Source: Anisus vortex
Lineage: Eukaryota; Mollusca; Gastropoda; Planorbidae
DNA length: 64,000 nt
Assembly: GCA_949126835.1 (NCBI GenBank)
Contig: OX421497.1
Coordinates: forward strand, 14,169,132-14,233,131
Direction: 5' to 3'
A program made the translations under genes and the position numbers. The notes beneath the pieces were generated by a model that was not told the DNA's origin, made no database searches, and saw nothing but the letters and a program-made list of their open reading frames with translations. Below are positions 22,230 through 32,290 of this stretch, piece by piece. The first letter of the stretch is position 1. The number at the start of each line of letters is the position of its first letter.

Positions 22230-24494
22230 ATGAATAGTACCCTTAAAACCAAAGGCTCACTTGAAAGTTTAAAAACACACAGTAAAAACTACAAGCGTGA
22301 AATGAACACCGCTATAAATAAATATGAAAACAAAATGAGAAATAAAATAAAAAATCTGAAAGGAAAGAATCCAAAAGAATACTGGCGTATCCTAAAGGAT
22401 AAAAACAGAAAAGAAGATTATAATGAAATTAGTATTGACGAATTGTTCCATTTTTTCAAATCCCAAAACGAAACGACAGACAACTGTTGCATGAACCCAA
22501 TAAAAACCAATTTAACCGCACCTAACTTAGATACGACAAGACTTGATGGTGAAATAACATATAATGAAGTGTTATCAGCCATCAATAAAACAAGTAATAA
22601 TAAAAGCTGCGGACACGATAAAATTTATAATGAATATATAAAATGCACAAAGGTTATAATGATACCCACATACGTAAAATTATTCAATGTTATCCTAAAA
22701 GATGGAATTTTCCCCGAAAGCTGGTCACTAGGGATGATATGTCCAATATATAAAAATAAAGGCAGCAAGGCAAAGCCCGAAAACTTTAGACCAATTACCT
22801 TATTATCATGCTTAGGTAAACTATTCTCATCCATTCTTAATGTACGAATGGAGATGTTCCTTGAAGAGCACAACTTATTAAACGAGAATCAAATGGGTTT
22901 TAGAGAAGGTTATTCCACAACGGAAGCATCATTTATACTATATGCGCTGAGCTTGTTAATAAAAAATAAAGGTGACAAACTGTTCTGTGCATTCATTGAT
23001 CTAAAAAGAGCTTTCCCGTCTATTAAAAGAAAATTACTCTGGGCGAAAATGTTAGATATAGGCATAGATGGAATTTTCCTTAAATGTATACAGGGGTTAT
23101 ATAGAGATATTAAATCGACAGTAAAATTAAATACAAACCTGTCACCGTTATTTAACTGCGAAGCAGGACTAAGAGAGGGAGAACATCTGAGCCCTCTATT
23201 ATTTTCTATGTTTATTAATGACTTAGATTCTTATTTAGAACTAAAAGGCGCAAGTAGCTTAACTATCAGCAACGATAACAACGCAGATTTACTAAAAATA
23301 TTCACATTATTATATGCTGACGACACAACAATCCTAGCTAAAACCGCAAAAGAATTACAGAAAAACTTAAATATTTACAGTAACTATTGCAAGGAGAACC
23401 ACTTAAACATAAATGAAGATAAGACAAAAATAATGATATTCGGTAGAAAGGGGAGGGTAGGAAATCAGAAATTTGTACTAAATAATAATATAATAGAAAT
23501 AGTTTCTAAATTTAAATACCTGGGAATAATCTTCTCAGCTAACGGTTCTTTCTCAGAACACAGGAAATATTGTAAGATGAAAGGTACTAATGCTATGTTC
23601 AATCTTCTCAGAAAATGCCATACACTAAGCTTGCCCATAGATAGTCAAATTGATCTATTTGATCAAACAGTACTACCTATACTAACCTACGGTTGCGAAC
23701 TATGGGGTATGGAAAATTGTGACATTTTAGAAAATGTTAGACTAAGATATTTTAAGATGATTTTAAAATTGAACACAAAAACACCAAATTATGTAGTACT
23801 AGGCGAAACAGGCAAACTCTATATAAGATCATTTATTAAAAAAAGAATGTTACACTTCTGGATCAAAATAGCGACCGGCAAAGAAAGCAGGATTTCTAAA
23901 ATAATTTATAACATTTTACTTAAAGAGCACCTGGTTGAAAAATGCAAATGGTCCGCCAATATAAAGTTACAATTGGAACAACTAGGATTAGGATATATTT
24001 GGTTAGAACAAGATATAATAGACACTAAACTTTCAAAATCAATAATTAACTTACGTATAAATGATCAAAGTAAACAAGAACTTTATGAGAGTATGCAAAT
24101 AAGCAATAAAGGTAAATTATATAGCGCTCTAAAATATAAATCTGACTGGGAAAATACTCCACCCTTTTTAAATAAATTACATCTGAAAGAAGCTATCTAT
24201 ATACTAAAAATACGAACAAGTAACAATAATTTCCCCGTTGAACTGGGTCGCCACTCCAGAATAGATTATAATTTAAGATTATGTCCCTTTTGCTTAAAAG
24301 ATATAGGAGATGGATTTCACTATTTACTCCAATGTGTGCACTTCAATGCCCAACGAAAAATGTATCTAAAAAAATATTACTATAACAGACCTAATGTAGA
24401 AAAAATGTCGGAACTGCTTAATTCTAGCTCTCTAAAAGAACTTAAAAAACTAAGCATATTTTCAAAAATATTAGTATCTGCTTTTAAAAAATGA
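22230..24494 (+). CDS. LINE reverse transcriptase ORF, 754 codons
   Basis: An uninterrupted RT and C-terminal domain of a non-LTR retrotransposon. Motifs in order: FRPITLLSCLGKLF (about 187), FIDLKRAFPS (255, motif A with the catalytic Asp), GLREGEHLSPLLFSMFINDL (313, motif B), LLYADDTTILA (360-370, motif C with both catalytic Asp), FKYLGIIFS after it, and a zinc-knuckle-like CPFCLKDIGDGFHYLLQC (685 on) near the C-terminus. The protein would bind its own RNA and copy it at the target site. The ATG at 22230 is only the first Met after the frameshift; homologous codons extend upstream in this frame to the A-run at 22172. No internal stop in 754 codons suggests a fairly recent insertion, although 5' truncation makes it non-autonomous. 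Confidence 0.88.
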   Translation: MNSTLKTKGSLESLKTHSKNYKREMNTAINKYENKMRNKIKNLKGKNPKEYWRILKDKNRKEDYNEISIDELFHFFKSQNETTDNCCMNPIKTNLTAPNLDTTRLDGEITYNEVLSAINKTSNNKSCGHDKIYNEYIKCTKVIMIPTYVKLFNVILKDGIFPESWSLGMICPIYKNKGSKAKPENFRPITLLSCLGKLFSSILNVRMEMFLEEHNLLNENQMGFREGYSTTEASFILYALSLLIKNKGDKLFCAFIDLKRAFPSIKRKLLWAKMLDIGIDGIFLKCIQGLYRDIKSTVKLNTNLSPLFNCEAGLREGEHLSPLLFSMFINDLDSYLELKGASSLTISNDNNADLLKIFTLLYADDTTILAKTAKELQKNLNIYSNYCKENHLNINEDKTKIMIFGRKGRVGNQKFVLNNNIIEIVSKFKYLGIIFSANGSFSEHRKYCKMKGTNAMFNLLRKCHTLSLPIDSQIDLFDQTVLPILTYGCELWGMENCDILENVRLRYFKMILKLNTKTPNYVVLGETGKLYIRSFIKKRMLHFWIKIATGKESRISKIIYNILLKEHLVEKCKWSANIKLQLEQLGLGYIWLEQDIIDTKLSKSIINLRINDQSKQELYESMQISNKGKLYSALKYKSDWENTPPFLNKLHLKEAIYILKIRTSNNNFPVELGRHSRIDYNLRLCPFCLKDIGDGFHYLLQCVHFNAQRKMYLKKYYYNRPNVEKMSELLNSSSLKELKKLSIFSKILVSAFKK

Positions 24495-24998
24495 GAAAAA
24501 GGTTAGAAATGTTTAAGTATTTTAACTTGCTGGTTTGTCACTATGATATTGAGAGATAGTCGTAGAAGAAATGTAATATACTAAGCCGCAAGAAAAATTG
24601 TGAATGATTTCTTAAATGTTTGTTCTCACTATGTTAATGCCGTGCAGGTCTAATGAAAGTGATTTACCTGTATGTCTATGTTAGTAAATTAAGTTGTTGT
24701 TTTTTTGTTGTTTTTTTTTTTTTTTTTTTTTTTTGTTTTTTTTTTCTTTGTTAGTTTTTTCCCCCAAAAAATTGTGTTATAAACTAAATTATCCCCCCTG
24801 AATTTTCTTTTAGGATACCTTTAATTAATAAATTTTTTATTACTTTCATTTTATCACTAATATTGGTTTTACTATTATTGTTCAATTTATTATTCACAAA
24901 TGCTATAATTTTCTTATGTTTTTGACTATGCCTTTATTGTACCTATGTACTATGTGGCAAAATAAATATTGTTCATTGTATTGTTCATTGTTGCACGG

Positions 24999-25361
24999 CC
25001 TCATCCATTGCCAGATATAAATAATGTAATGATATACCCCCCATCCCCTCCCCCACATAACTAATGATTATGTCATTTCTCTATCGTTACTTTTTTTTTC
25101 TATCTGATTGCTCTATTCTGCTTGGTGCCGTTAATGCTGCTGACATATTTTTTGTCTTGCCTTATTTGCCGCTGCCTTTTTTATGTTTATGCCCATATTC
25201 TATACCAATCTATATTCACCATATAACTGTGTTGCTGCCATGCCATAACAGTCTCTGTGTTAGTTGTTGTTTTTTACATATAGGACTTTTTTTTACTACT
25301 TCGTAGACATATCAAATATCCCAATTTAATAGGCCTATAGAAAATATATCGTGTTATATAG
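24999..25361. other. no gene seen
   Basis: C/T-rich unique DNA downstream of the LINE. The 80-codon frame at 25064 is hydrophobic but has no recognisable family. TAGGCCTA lies at 25330-25337. Confidence 0.45.
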
Positions 25362-25400
25362 CAGTGTTTCCCAACCATTTGGTGCACGTAGGCCTACACT
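25362..25400. mobile_element. hAT-like end fragment
   Basis: cagtgtttcccaaccatttg is typical of hAT terminal repeats. I could not find the matching opposite end before the next MITE, so the extent is unknown. Confidence 0.4.
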
Positions 25401-25671
25401 TGTCAGTTCACAGAAAACTGGTTTTCGGGATGGCAAAAGATCTAAACAACAAAACAACCCACTCCCCCCCGTAACGGAGTGATAAAAATAGCCTACCAAT
25501 TACCAACAAATAATTTAAAGGTTTAATAGAAAACGATCGCTGGTGAACTTTTTTCTAAGGGGGGGGGGGGGAGCTTTTGTTATCATAAACTAAAATCCCC
25601 AAATCGTAGGATAGACCTAGTAATTATTGGAGAGCAACCAAAAAAAAAGTTTTAGGTCCGCTGGTTTAGGG

Positions 25672-25875
25672 CATTGGTCGGCAACCTTTTGATAATGGTG
25701 CGCCGAAGTAGGATTTCTAATTCATTCAGCGTACCCGAAGCTTAAAAGTCTTCTTGATCTAGCACATAATTTCTTGTAGAAGAGACTTGAATTGTCTCTT
25801 TGGGTCTCTCGCGTGCCAATGAGAATTGCTCTGTGTGTCTAGTTTGGCACGCGTGCCGTTGGTTGCCGACGCGTG
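25672..25875. mobile_element. hAT-like MITE, 204 bp
   Basis: The ends are cattggtcggcaacc (25672-25686) and ggttgccgacgcgtg (25861-25875), clear inverted repeats in the inner ten bases. The flanks gtttaggg (25664-25671) and gttcaggg (25876-25883) match at 7 of 8, as an 8-bp hAT target duplication. The interior has cattcagcgtacccgaagct and tctcgcgtgccaatga, shared with the copy at 28731. Confidence 0.8.
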
Positions 25876-26439
25876 GTTCAGGGTAGGCTATCATATAACA
25901 AACCCTTGCTTATGAAAAAAACCGCTCTGCATATAATTGTGTACGTATAATTATATTAGTCATAGACAGGCTCGCATTGAGTAAACACTCGTTATACATT
26001 GGTGGACAACTTAGAGATAGCAGGTACTGAGTGAAGCACAAGTTGATTGTCTTTATCAAGTGTAATTATAATTTGTTTGTTTGCTCTTGTTACCGTTCAA
26101 GTGTCCGACTGTCAGGCATTGGATTTTTTGTTTTTTGTTTGTGACATCCGGTGCAGTTGCTATGCGAAATGAGTGGCCATGTTTTGAGCCCCCGGGGGCT
26201 TTCTTAACAAGGTGCATCGACCACAACAACTACCCCCTCCCCTTATCCTAATATCACATGTAGAAATATAATCTGGGATTCGGCGATTAAGTTTACGTTT
26301 CGATAGATGGAGAAGATGTAGATCAAGCGCGTTTGGTAGGCTTAGGCCCTACTGGTTAAATTTGTTCTTATGAAAGTGCTTATAAAGTTACGCCCGAGAG
26401 TTTAGAAATGTAAGCCTACATATAAATTCTTAAGTCATA

Positions 26440-26812
26440 AAATGTTTTTTTTTTTTTACTATCTCTTATAGTTTGATAATTTTAAAGCTATAAATTGTAA
26501 GTAATTTTTTTAAAGAAATATTAATGCAAAGAAAACGGGTTAATTATCTCCCTTCAATAAAATTATCCAAATTTGATGCTAGTGATGCCAAAGGAGTTAA
26601 TTGTTTTAATATAACTACTGTATTTCTGAAAACGCTCATCTAGCTTTTCACTTAAATTAAGGAAAGAGTTAAATGTTTTGAAATTTATTTAACGCAAAGA
26701 TATGTCCAGTTTCAATGCAAATCCATTCCAGTGGTCCAACACTTCAAGTGATTTTCGACCCCGTCCTTGTGAATGCAAGTCTGGCACGCCTGCCTTAGGT
26801 TGCCGACCGCTG
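26440..26812 (-). mobile_element. hAT-like fragment with one terminal repeat
   Basis: The right edge, aggttgccgaccgctg (26797-26812), is an inverted repeat of the same type as the MITE at 25672. On the minus strand the interior reads ggcatcactagc and gaagggagataattaac, the same module found inside the elements at 15.3 kb and 52.4 kb. The left end was not found. Confidence 0.6.
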
Positions 26813-26816
26813 ATAT

Positions 26817-26977
26817 AGTCTTATAAGTTTACAGACGTTCCTTCTAGATAGACGATTATTACGTCCAAAACTCATGCAGGGCGACAGGGATCCGTCGGTG
26901 GCAGGGATAGAACCCGCGACCTGTCAGTTAGTTTTTGGTTGACAGTCCGGTGATCTAACCGCTGGACCAGCCGGCTT
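26817..26977 (-). mobile_element. SINE-1 copy, second tail type
   Basis: On the minus strand the head is gccggctggtccagcggtta then gatcaccggactgtcaacc, a B box gggttctatccctgcc, ccgacggatccctgtcgccc and gagttttggacgtaat. After that the tail is aatcgtctatctagaagga and gtctgtaaacttataag, not the LINE-like tail of the 12.9-kb copy. The copy at 60485 has the same second tail. Confidence 0.85.
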
Positions 26978-28722
26978 CTCTACCAGGAATGAATGTCCAC
27001 ACCTTTTTTAAAGACGGGTTCGGTTAGCACGAAATGTCCAAAATATACAGTTTTATTTATATCATTTTGCGCACCGCTAACTTTACTTTCGTTGCGCGGT
27101 ACCGGGTCACGACCAGGCATTTTCTTCTAAGTTTTTTTTTAAATAATTAACTTTCATTGTTTTGGAATTTTTTTGTTTTTACTGTTGAAGTTGTGTTGGG
27201 CTTGTGTGTGTGTAGAATTAATAAATATAATGTAAGATAATTATTTATTTTATTTAAAGGAAAATATATTATGAAGTAGATAGTCTACCATACAAAGAAT
27301 ATGCGAGAGCATCGCTTTGATAAATGACATGATCTTCTTTTGACTTTTAAAAATAACAAAAAATGATCGTTTGGTGCACCATACATTCTTGTTTTTCTCC
27401 TTTAGTTCACCCTTCCCCACTCCTCTTCGCCACTTCGCTTCGCGTATGGAATGTATTTACCCCCCCCCCCCCTTCCTTCCCACTTTTCCTATCCTGAGTC
27501 AAACCGTTCTATGTCGCTAGCGGGGCGTGCGGTGGGGGGGGGGGGGGGGTGACCTGGGTCAACACGGGTCAAGGCCGCGGTTGTTGATAAACGTAACCTT
27601 GATGAAAACATTCGCCTGTTACCGGTGTTAGCAAGCCTGCAAGCGGGCTTTCCCGTTTCTATTGAAAGTTGGCGAAAACCTGCTTGCCTGTTCGGTTTTG
27701 TTATGATTTTTTTGTGTTAATTTTTTATTAATATTTTGGTAATAAGCCTAGCATTTAGATCTAATAATAAATAATATATTTTTTTTAAATGTCGCTATGT
27801 TTAATTGTTGGCATTTGGCCAGTTTATTTATTTTATTTTAGAAAGTAAATAATAATATATTTTCTCTTCCGCAAGAAAACACAGCTCTGCAGGAGTAGAT
27901 ATATTTCTGTAGTACAAACATTTCCTTTGTTTTCAACACCGCCTCTATACACTCGCCCCCTTGTCCCCCCCCCCTTAGACTTTCGTTCTCTCCCAAATCC
28001 TCGCACTTTTAACTCACACATTTGCTAATTGTGACTAGTCTTCCAAATGGGGTGAGGTACCAGTTGCCAGGTTGATGCTAATTATTTTCCTGTTGTGTTG
28101 TCCATATGCTCGAGACTGCCGTGCGTTCATCCCAGATTGTAATTAGGATCATTTATTTGTTTCTTTGTGTGTTGTTTTATTCCCATTTGGCTTAGAATAA
28201 ATTGTGTTGCTGTCTTCTGCTAAGTGGTTAAGCTTAATCACTAAATCGAGTGTATGTGTGCTATAAAGAATTTCCCTTGTTATTTCCCTTGAATTTACTT
28301 GTAATTACAATTGAACATCAAGCCGCAAGTCTAGATTAGAAGTATTTGGACCAAATAGCAAAATAGTCATATTGTTAATGAGTGTGTATTTCTTTGTGCC
28401 TGTATGAGTGTTGGTTTCTCGATTTCAACCTGTAAAAAGTCTATAAACAATCCCCTCCATTATAGGTACGCTTATTTACCGTGATATTATAGTCAACTGC
28501 TAAAACAGCTTCGCGCTAATTTAAATGGTAGGATAAGCAAGTTAGAAAAAGGCATAGAATTAATGGCTTTTAGATAGCCCAAGCTGTTGGAAGAATGGAG
28601 GAAATTCTATATCAAAACAGAACTAAACATTGTACCACTAAAGATGCAACTATCACAATAAAATATAAGCCAGTTTTGTAGCAACTTTTGTGTATAAATA
28701 AAGTTTTCTGGTACAATGTAGG
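26978..28722. other. no gene seen; G and C runs
   Basis: Mostly AT-rich DNA with a C-run at about 27461, a G-run at about 27533 and a C-run at about 27967. No convincing coding or transposon feature. Near 27110 accgggtcacgaccaggcat resembles the degenerate repeat at 5988. Confidence 0.45.
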
Positions 28723-28730
28723 GTATAGAG

Positions 28731-28908
28731 CGCTATAGTGTGTCAAAATAGGATTCCAAATTAATTCAGCGTGCCAACAGCCTAAAAGTCAAACTGCTCT
28801 TTTCTTGAAGAAAAAACTTGAATATCCTTTTTGGGGGTCTTCGCGTGCCACTGATTTTGTCTCTGCGTGCCAAGTCTTACACGCATTCCATAGGTTTGCC
28901 AATTCCTG
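28731..28908. mobile_element. hAT-like MITE, eroded left end
   Basis: The interior aattcagcgtgccaacag, aaaaacttgaatatcc and cgcgtgccactga matches the MITE at 25672. The right end is ggtttgccaattcctg. Flanks gtatagag (28723-28730) and gtatagaa (28909-28916) match at 7 of 8 as a target duplication. The left terminal repeat is diverged beyond recognition. Confidence 0.65.
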
Positions 28909-28916
28909 GTATAGAA

Positions 28917-29613
28917 TTTAGAGGCTTCAGAATACTGAACAAGAGGAAATGATAGCCTACATGAGTTATAATGAAGCACAACTTGGACCAACACACACAT
29001 TATAGTAAACATACTTTATTCACACTTTGAATTGTTGGCGACAGTTTTCACAACACACAAAAGAGCTCCGGAGTAAGGGGGGGGGGAGCTATTTAGCTGT
29101 CTTATCGTACTATGGACTTTTTTCTTCATCTTGTTTAGTCTAACGGCTTTTTGGACTTGATCACTGCACTTTAAAAGTGAATGCGCAAACCTTACATGGT
29201 CATTTTCTCGGTATTAGTTCTTTAGTCTTGTCTGTGCCCTGCGTCTGTGTGTATGTGTGTGTGGGGAAGGGGATTAGTGTGGAGGTCCAGAGTTTCGATG
29301 GTGTACTCTTATTGCATTGGTCTGATCTACAACTTGACACTGCGTTACCCTTTGCATTGCCAGTATCCATGATCCAAGTCTCTTAACATTGGCCATTATA
29401 TTGTAAGTCACAACAACACCCCTCACACCACTAACACACACACACACCAAGTATAATTTTTTTTAAATCTAATATTCCAGCAACCCTAGTTCTGGGGCAA
29501 TCTTGTGTGTGTATTATACTAATACGAATATATATAGACTCCAGACACTCCAAGATGCTAAACAAGAACATATTGTTTAGAGAATATATATAGACTCTAG
29601 TCTTTAATTCTAA
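28917..29613. other. no gene seen
   Basis: Unique DNA with a G-run at about 29078 and short AC and TG tracts. The gaatatatatagactc motif occurs twice, near 29527 and 29582. Confidence 0.45.
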
Positions 29614-29998
29614 ATGATGATGATGATGATGATGATGATTTATATAGCGCGCCTATCCATGCTATGTTAGCATGCTCAGTGCGCTCTGGTTCCACGTTTC
29701 AGTTGTGGATGTGCTAAAAACAAAACAAAAAACTATACGCCTAGTTGAAGAGGAAGGTCTTTAAACTTCTCTTGAATGACTCTTTTTTTCTGGAATCCCT
29801 CAATGTCTGAGGCAATTTATTCCATAAATAAGGCGCTGCTGACTCGAAAGAGCGTACACCAAATGACTTCTTTTTATGACCGTCCACACTGGGTACTTTG
29901 AATAGTGACTGTGATGAAGAGCGCAGCCCCTTAGTGGACACATGCTTGGGAATAAGTTCTTGAAGATATTGAGGGGCAGTGCCTTCCATACAGCTATA
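29614..29998 (-). mobile_element. L2-like LINE, short 3' fragment
   Basis: On the minus strand it has about 85 codons of the C-terminus, then a 3' UTR with gcgcactgagcatgctaac and ggataggcgcgctatataaa, then an ATC microsatellite tail. It is the same family as the copy at 573-2464 but keeps only the last ~385 bases. Confidence 0.88.
29741..29998 (-). pseudogene. L2-like RT C-terminal fragment
   Basis: It reads CMEGTAPQYLQELIPKHV, then LRSSSQSLFKVPSV, KKSFGVRSFESAAPYLWNKL and ends KTFLFN. This is collinear with the last ~85 residues of the 776-2464 pseudogene. Upstream residues of the open frame (MILHSYWVLF) are flanking DNA. No RT catalytic motif remains. Confidence 0.87.
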
Positions 29999-31253
29999 AT
30001 AAATAATAATGAAAAGAACCCAATAAGAATGTAATATCAAATAAAAATAAAAATCTATTATATATACATAAACCTTAACATGGTAGGCCTATTTACCTTT
30101 CTAAAGAATCGCGAGGAAGATAGTGGTGCAGATATTGTTTTTTGGAAGTAGAATTCCTATTTATAAAAACGGCATTGGTCGTGTGGCACTAGGACCAGCT
30201 TCAAAGTCAACGAAATCCGGAACACATTATTTGTTTTAAACAAATCGACGATGACCGAGTTTAGACTGTACAACCTTAGATATCTATGGTACAACTTCGC
30301 CAGACTGGGGCTATCACTCCTAGGTTAATCCACCTATATCTATGTTAATATTGTTAATTCCATTTAATGCGATTGTTCCTTATGATTGTTTTTTATTTTT
30401 AGAATACATTGGTAAAAACCTAACCTTTTAAAGGTGTTTCGTTACTGTGAAGGTGATTTTAATGGAAAAAAACTAATTTTGTTGTTTTTTGTTTTGTTGT
30501 TGTTATGTACAAAAAATAGAGTCTATCTCTATGGAAACAAAAACGAGATGGACGGAAAAGGAAATGGTTGAACAGTAAATGTGATAGCTGTAGGCTGTAA
30601 GCCTAATGCTGTATGGTTTCAGGTTTTGTGTTTACGTGACAGACTGCCTACCCCCCTTTCTTCCCCACCCATCCTTAGTCGCCTAGTCCAGCTGTTGCTT
30701 GTTGGTCCAAATGTCAGCATGACCCGTCGTCTATGTTTCAGGGATAGAACACGAAACACACAGCGCGTGCGGGCGTAAATAATAGATGGGCTAATGTTGA
30801 AGTCACTTTTTCAACATAACTCAGTATTGAAAACGTATTCATTATGTAGTAGATCTATGTGCTGTTGTAGTTTTTTGTTTATGAATCAACCAACTACAAA
30901 TTAAGGTTAATGTGTTTAAATTTGTTCATCGTTATAATTGTATGTTGTTGTTTTTTTAATTGGTTTATTTTTTTTAGAGACCCGTTGTGTTCCTAGAAAT
31001 TTGTTCTCTCGTGCATCTCGCTATTATCTAAATATAGATCAATGGAATTTCCCCGATTTACAACGTTTTGACATAGGCAGTGTGCGGGAATGATTAACTT
31101 GACATCACTTAGTTATTGAATGAGGAATGTTCTGTGTGTGATGTTTTTGAAATACATAGGCCTGGACTACACTTTTGTTGTTTAAATTATCAAACGAACC
31201 AAATTATTTTGTTTGTATTTCAGCCTATAATATTTGAACTCTTCAATAAAAGC
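29999..31253. other. no gene seen apart from a possible SINE remnant
   Basis: Unique AT-rich DNA with TAGGCCTA at 30084-30091. No exon recognised. Confidence 0.45.
30640..30775 (-). mobile_element. possible tRNA-derived SINE remnant
   Basis: On the minus strand gtttcgtgttctatccctga carries a B-box-like gttctatccc, followed by gacgggtcatgctgacattt and ggaccaacaagcaacag. The arrangement resembles a tRNA-derived SINE head, but I have no second copy in the window to align it with. Confidence 0.33.
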
Positions 31254-31707
31254 TTACACCCCCAACCACACTACCCCCAACCACACTACCCCCAACCACA
31301 CTACCCCCAACCACACTACCCCCAACCACACTACCCCCAACCACACTACCCCCAACCACACTACCCCCAACCACACTACCCCCAACCACACTACCCCCAA
31401 CCACACTACCCCCAACCACACTACCCCCAACCACACTACCCCCAACCACACTACCCCCAACCACACTACCCCCAACCACACTACCCCCAACCACACTACC
31501 CCAACCACACTACCCCCAACCACACTACCCCCAACCACACTACCCCCTACCACACTACCCCCAACCACACTACCCCCTACCACACTACCCCCTACCACAC
31601 TACCCCCAACCACACTACCCCCTACCACACTACCCCCAACCACACTACCCCCTACCACACTACCCCCTACCACACTACCCCCAACCACACTACCCCCTAC
31701 CACACTA
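31254..31707. repeat. 15-bp minisatellite
   Basis: About 30 copies of acccccaaccacact. The first 16 are identical, one unit near 31500 lacks a C, and the distal third alternates with a ccccctaccacac variant. Being five codons, it gives Pro/His/Thr open frames on the plus strand and Gly/Val frames on the minus strand, all spurious. Confidence 0.96.
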
Positions 31708-32290
31708 TTTTCGTTATTTTACAACTGGGGTGTCTTTTTAAGTCTACCTGGTAAATATTGTGACGAAATTGTAACATTTCTCTGTTGCGTCATCACTAGA
31801 TGTAAAAACTGGAGCTGGGAACCCCTTACATTTGTTCTACTATTTAGTTATTTGTATAACACAAATAAATCACCGGAGACCCCACAAAAAAGTCATGTCG
31901 TGGTCAATAATCCTTGGGGTGGGGGGAAGGGGGGGGCACCAGGCTGTTCTCCGAACATCCCACCCGTCAAACAATTAATTATGATCGTAAGTAGGTCTAC
32001 GTGGGCTACTTTAAGATGGTCTTGAGTCAAGTGCTGGTCCTAGCGTGCTCATCTTCATGCGTCGTTGTGTAGGCCACGGAGATGTGGCGAGAAACTCTTA
32101 GGCAGACATTGTTGATAAGGGGAGGGGGGAGAATTGTAAGGGGTCGGTCAGCCTGACATAGTTGACACAGCAACAGTCATGCTGACGTGTACTTACGCTG
32201 GCGTATGTGTGTGGGGGAGGATGTTTTATTTTATTTTTCTTTTTGGGGAAAACCCAAAATGACGACAAAGTGATGGTAGCAGGGAAATGG
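31708..32290. other. no gene seen
   Basis: Unique DNA between two arrays, with G-rich patches near 31915 and 32120. Nothing coding recognised. Confidence 0.45.

Larger units (their letters stand above)
21841..24998 (+). mobile_element. LINE, near-full RT region, 5'-truncated
   Basis: The most complete retroelement here. It contains a pre-RT segment, a long RT ORF, about 500 bases of 3' UTR with a T-rich tract (24700-24740), an AATAAA at 24961 and a tail of attgttcattgt repeats ending near 24998. The endonuclease domain is absent, so it is 5'-truncated. The clade is not assigned; GLREGEHLSP and the C-terminal zinc knuckle set it apart from the L2-like and RTE-like copies. Confidence 0.85.

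Noticed and set aside
25672..26812. One long hAT element from the left end at 25672 to the right end at 26812
   Set aside because: The flanks of that span do not match, whereas 25672-25875 has its own ends and a 7/8 duplication. The 26.4-26.8 kb part is better treated as a separate fragment.
31116..32025. Pro/His/Thr-rich open frames resembling a secreted repeat protein
   Set aside because: The repeat is a 15-bp minisatellite. Two forward frames and the reverse strand are open too, and flanking codons show no signal peptide or domain.
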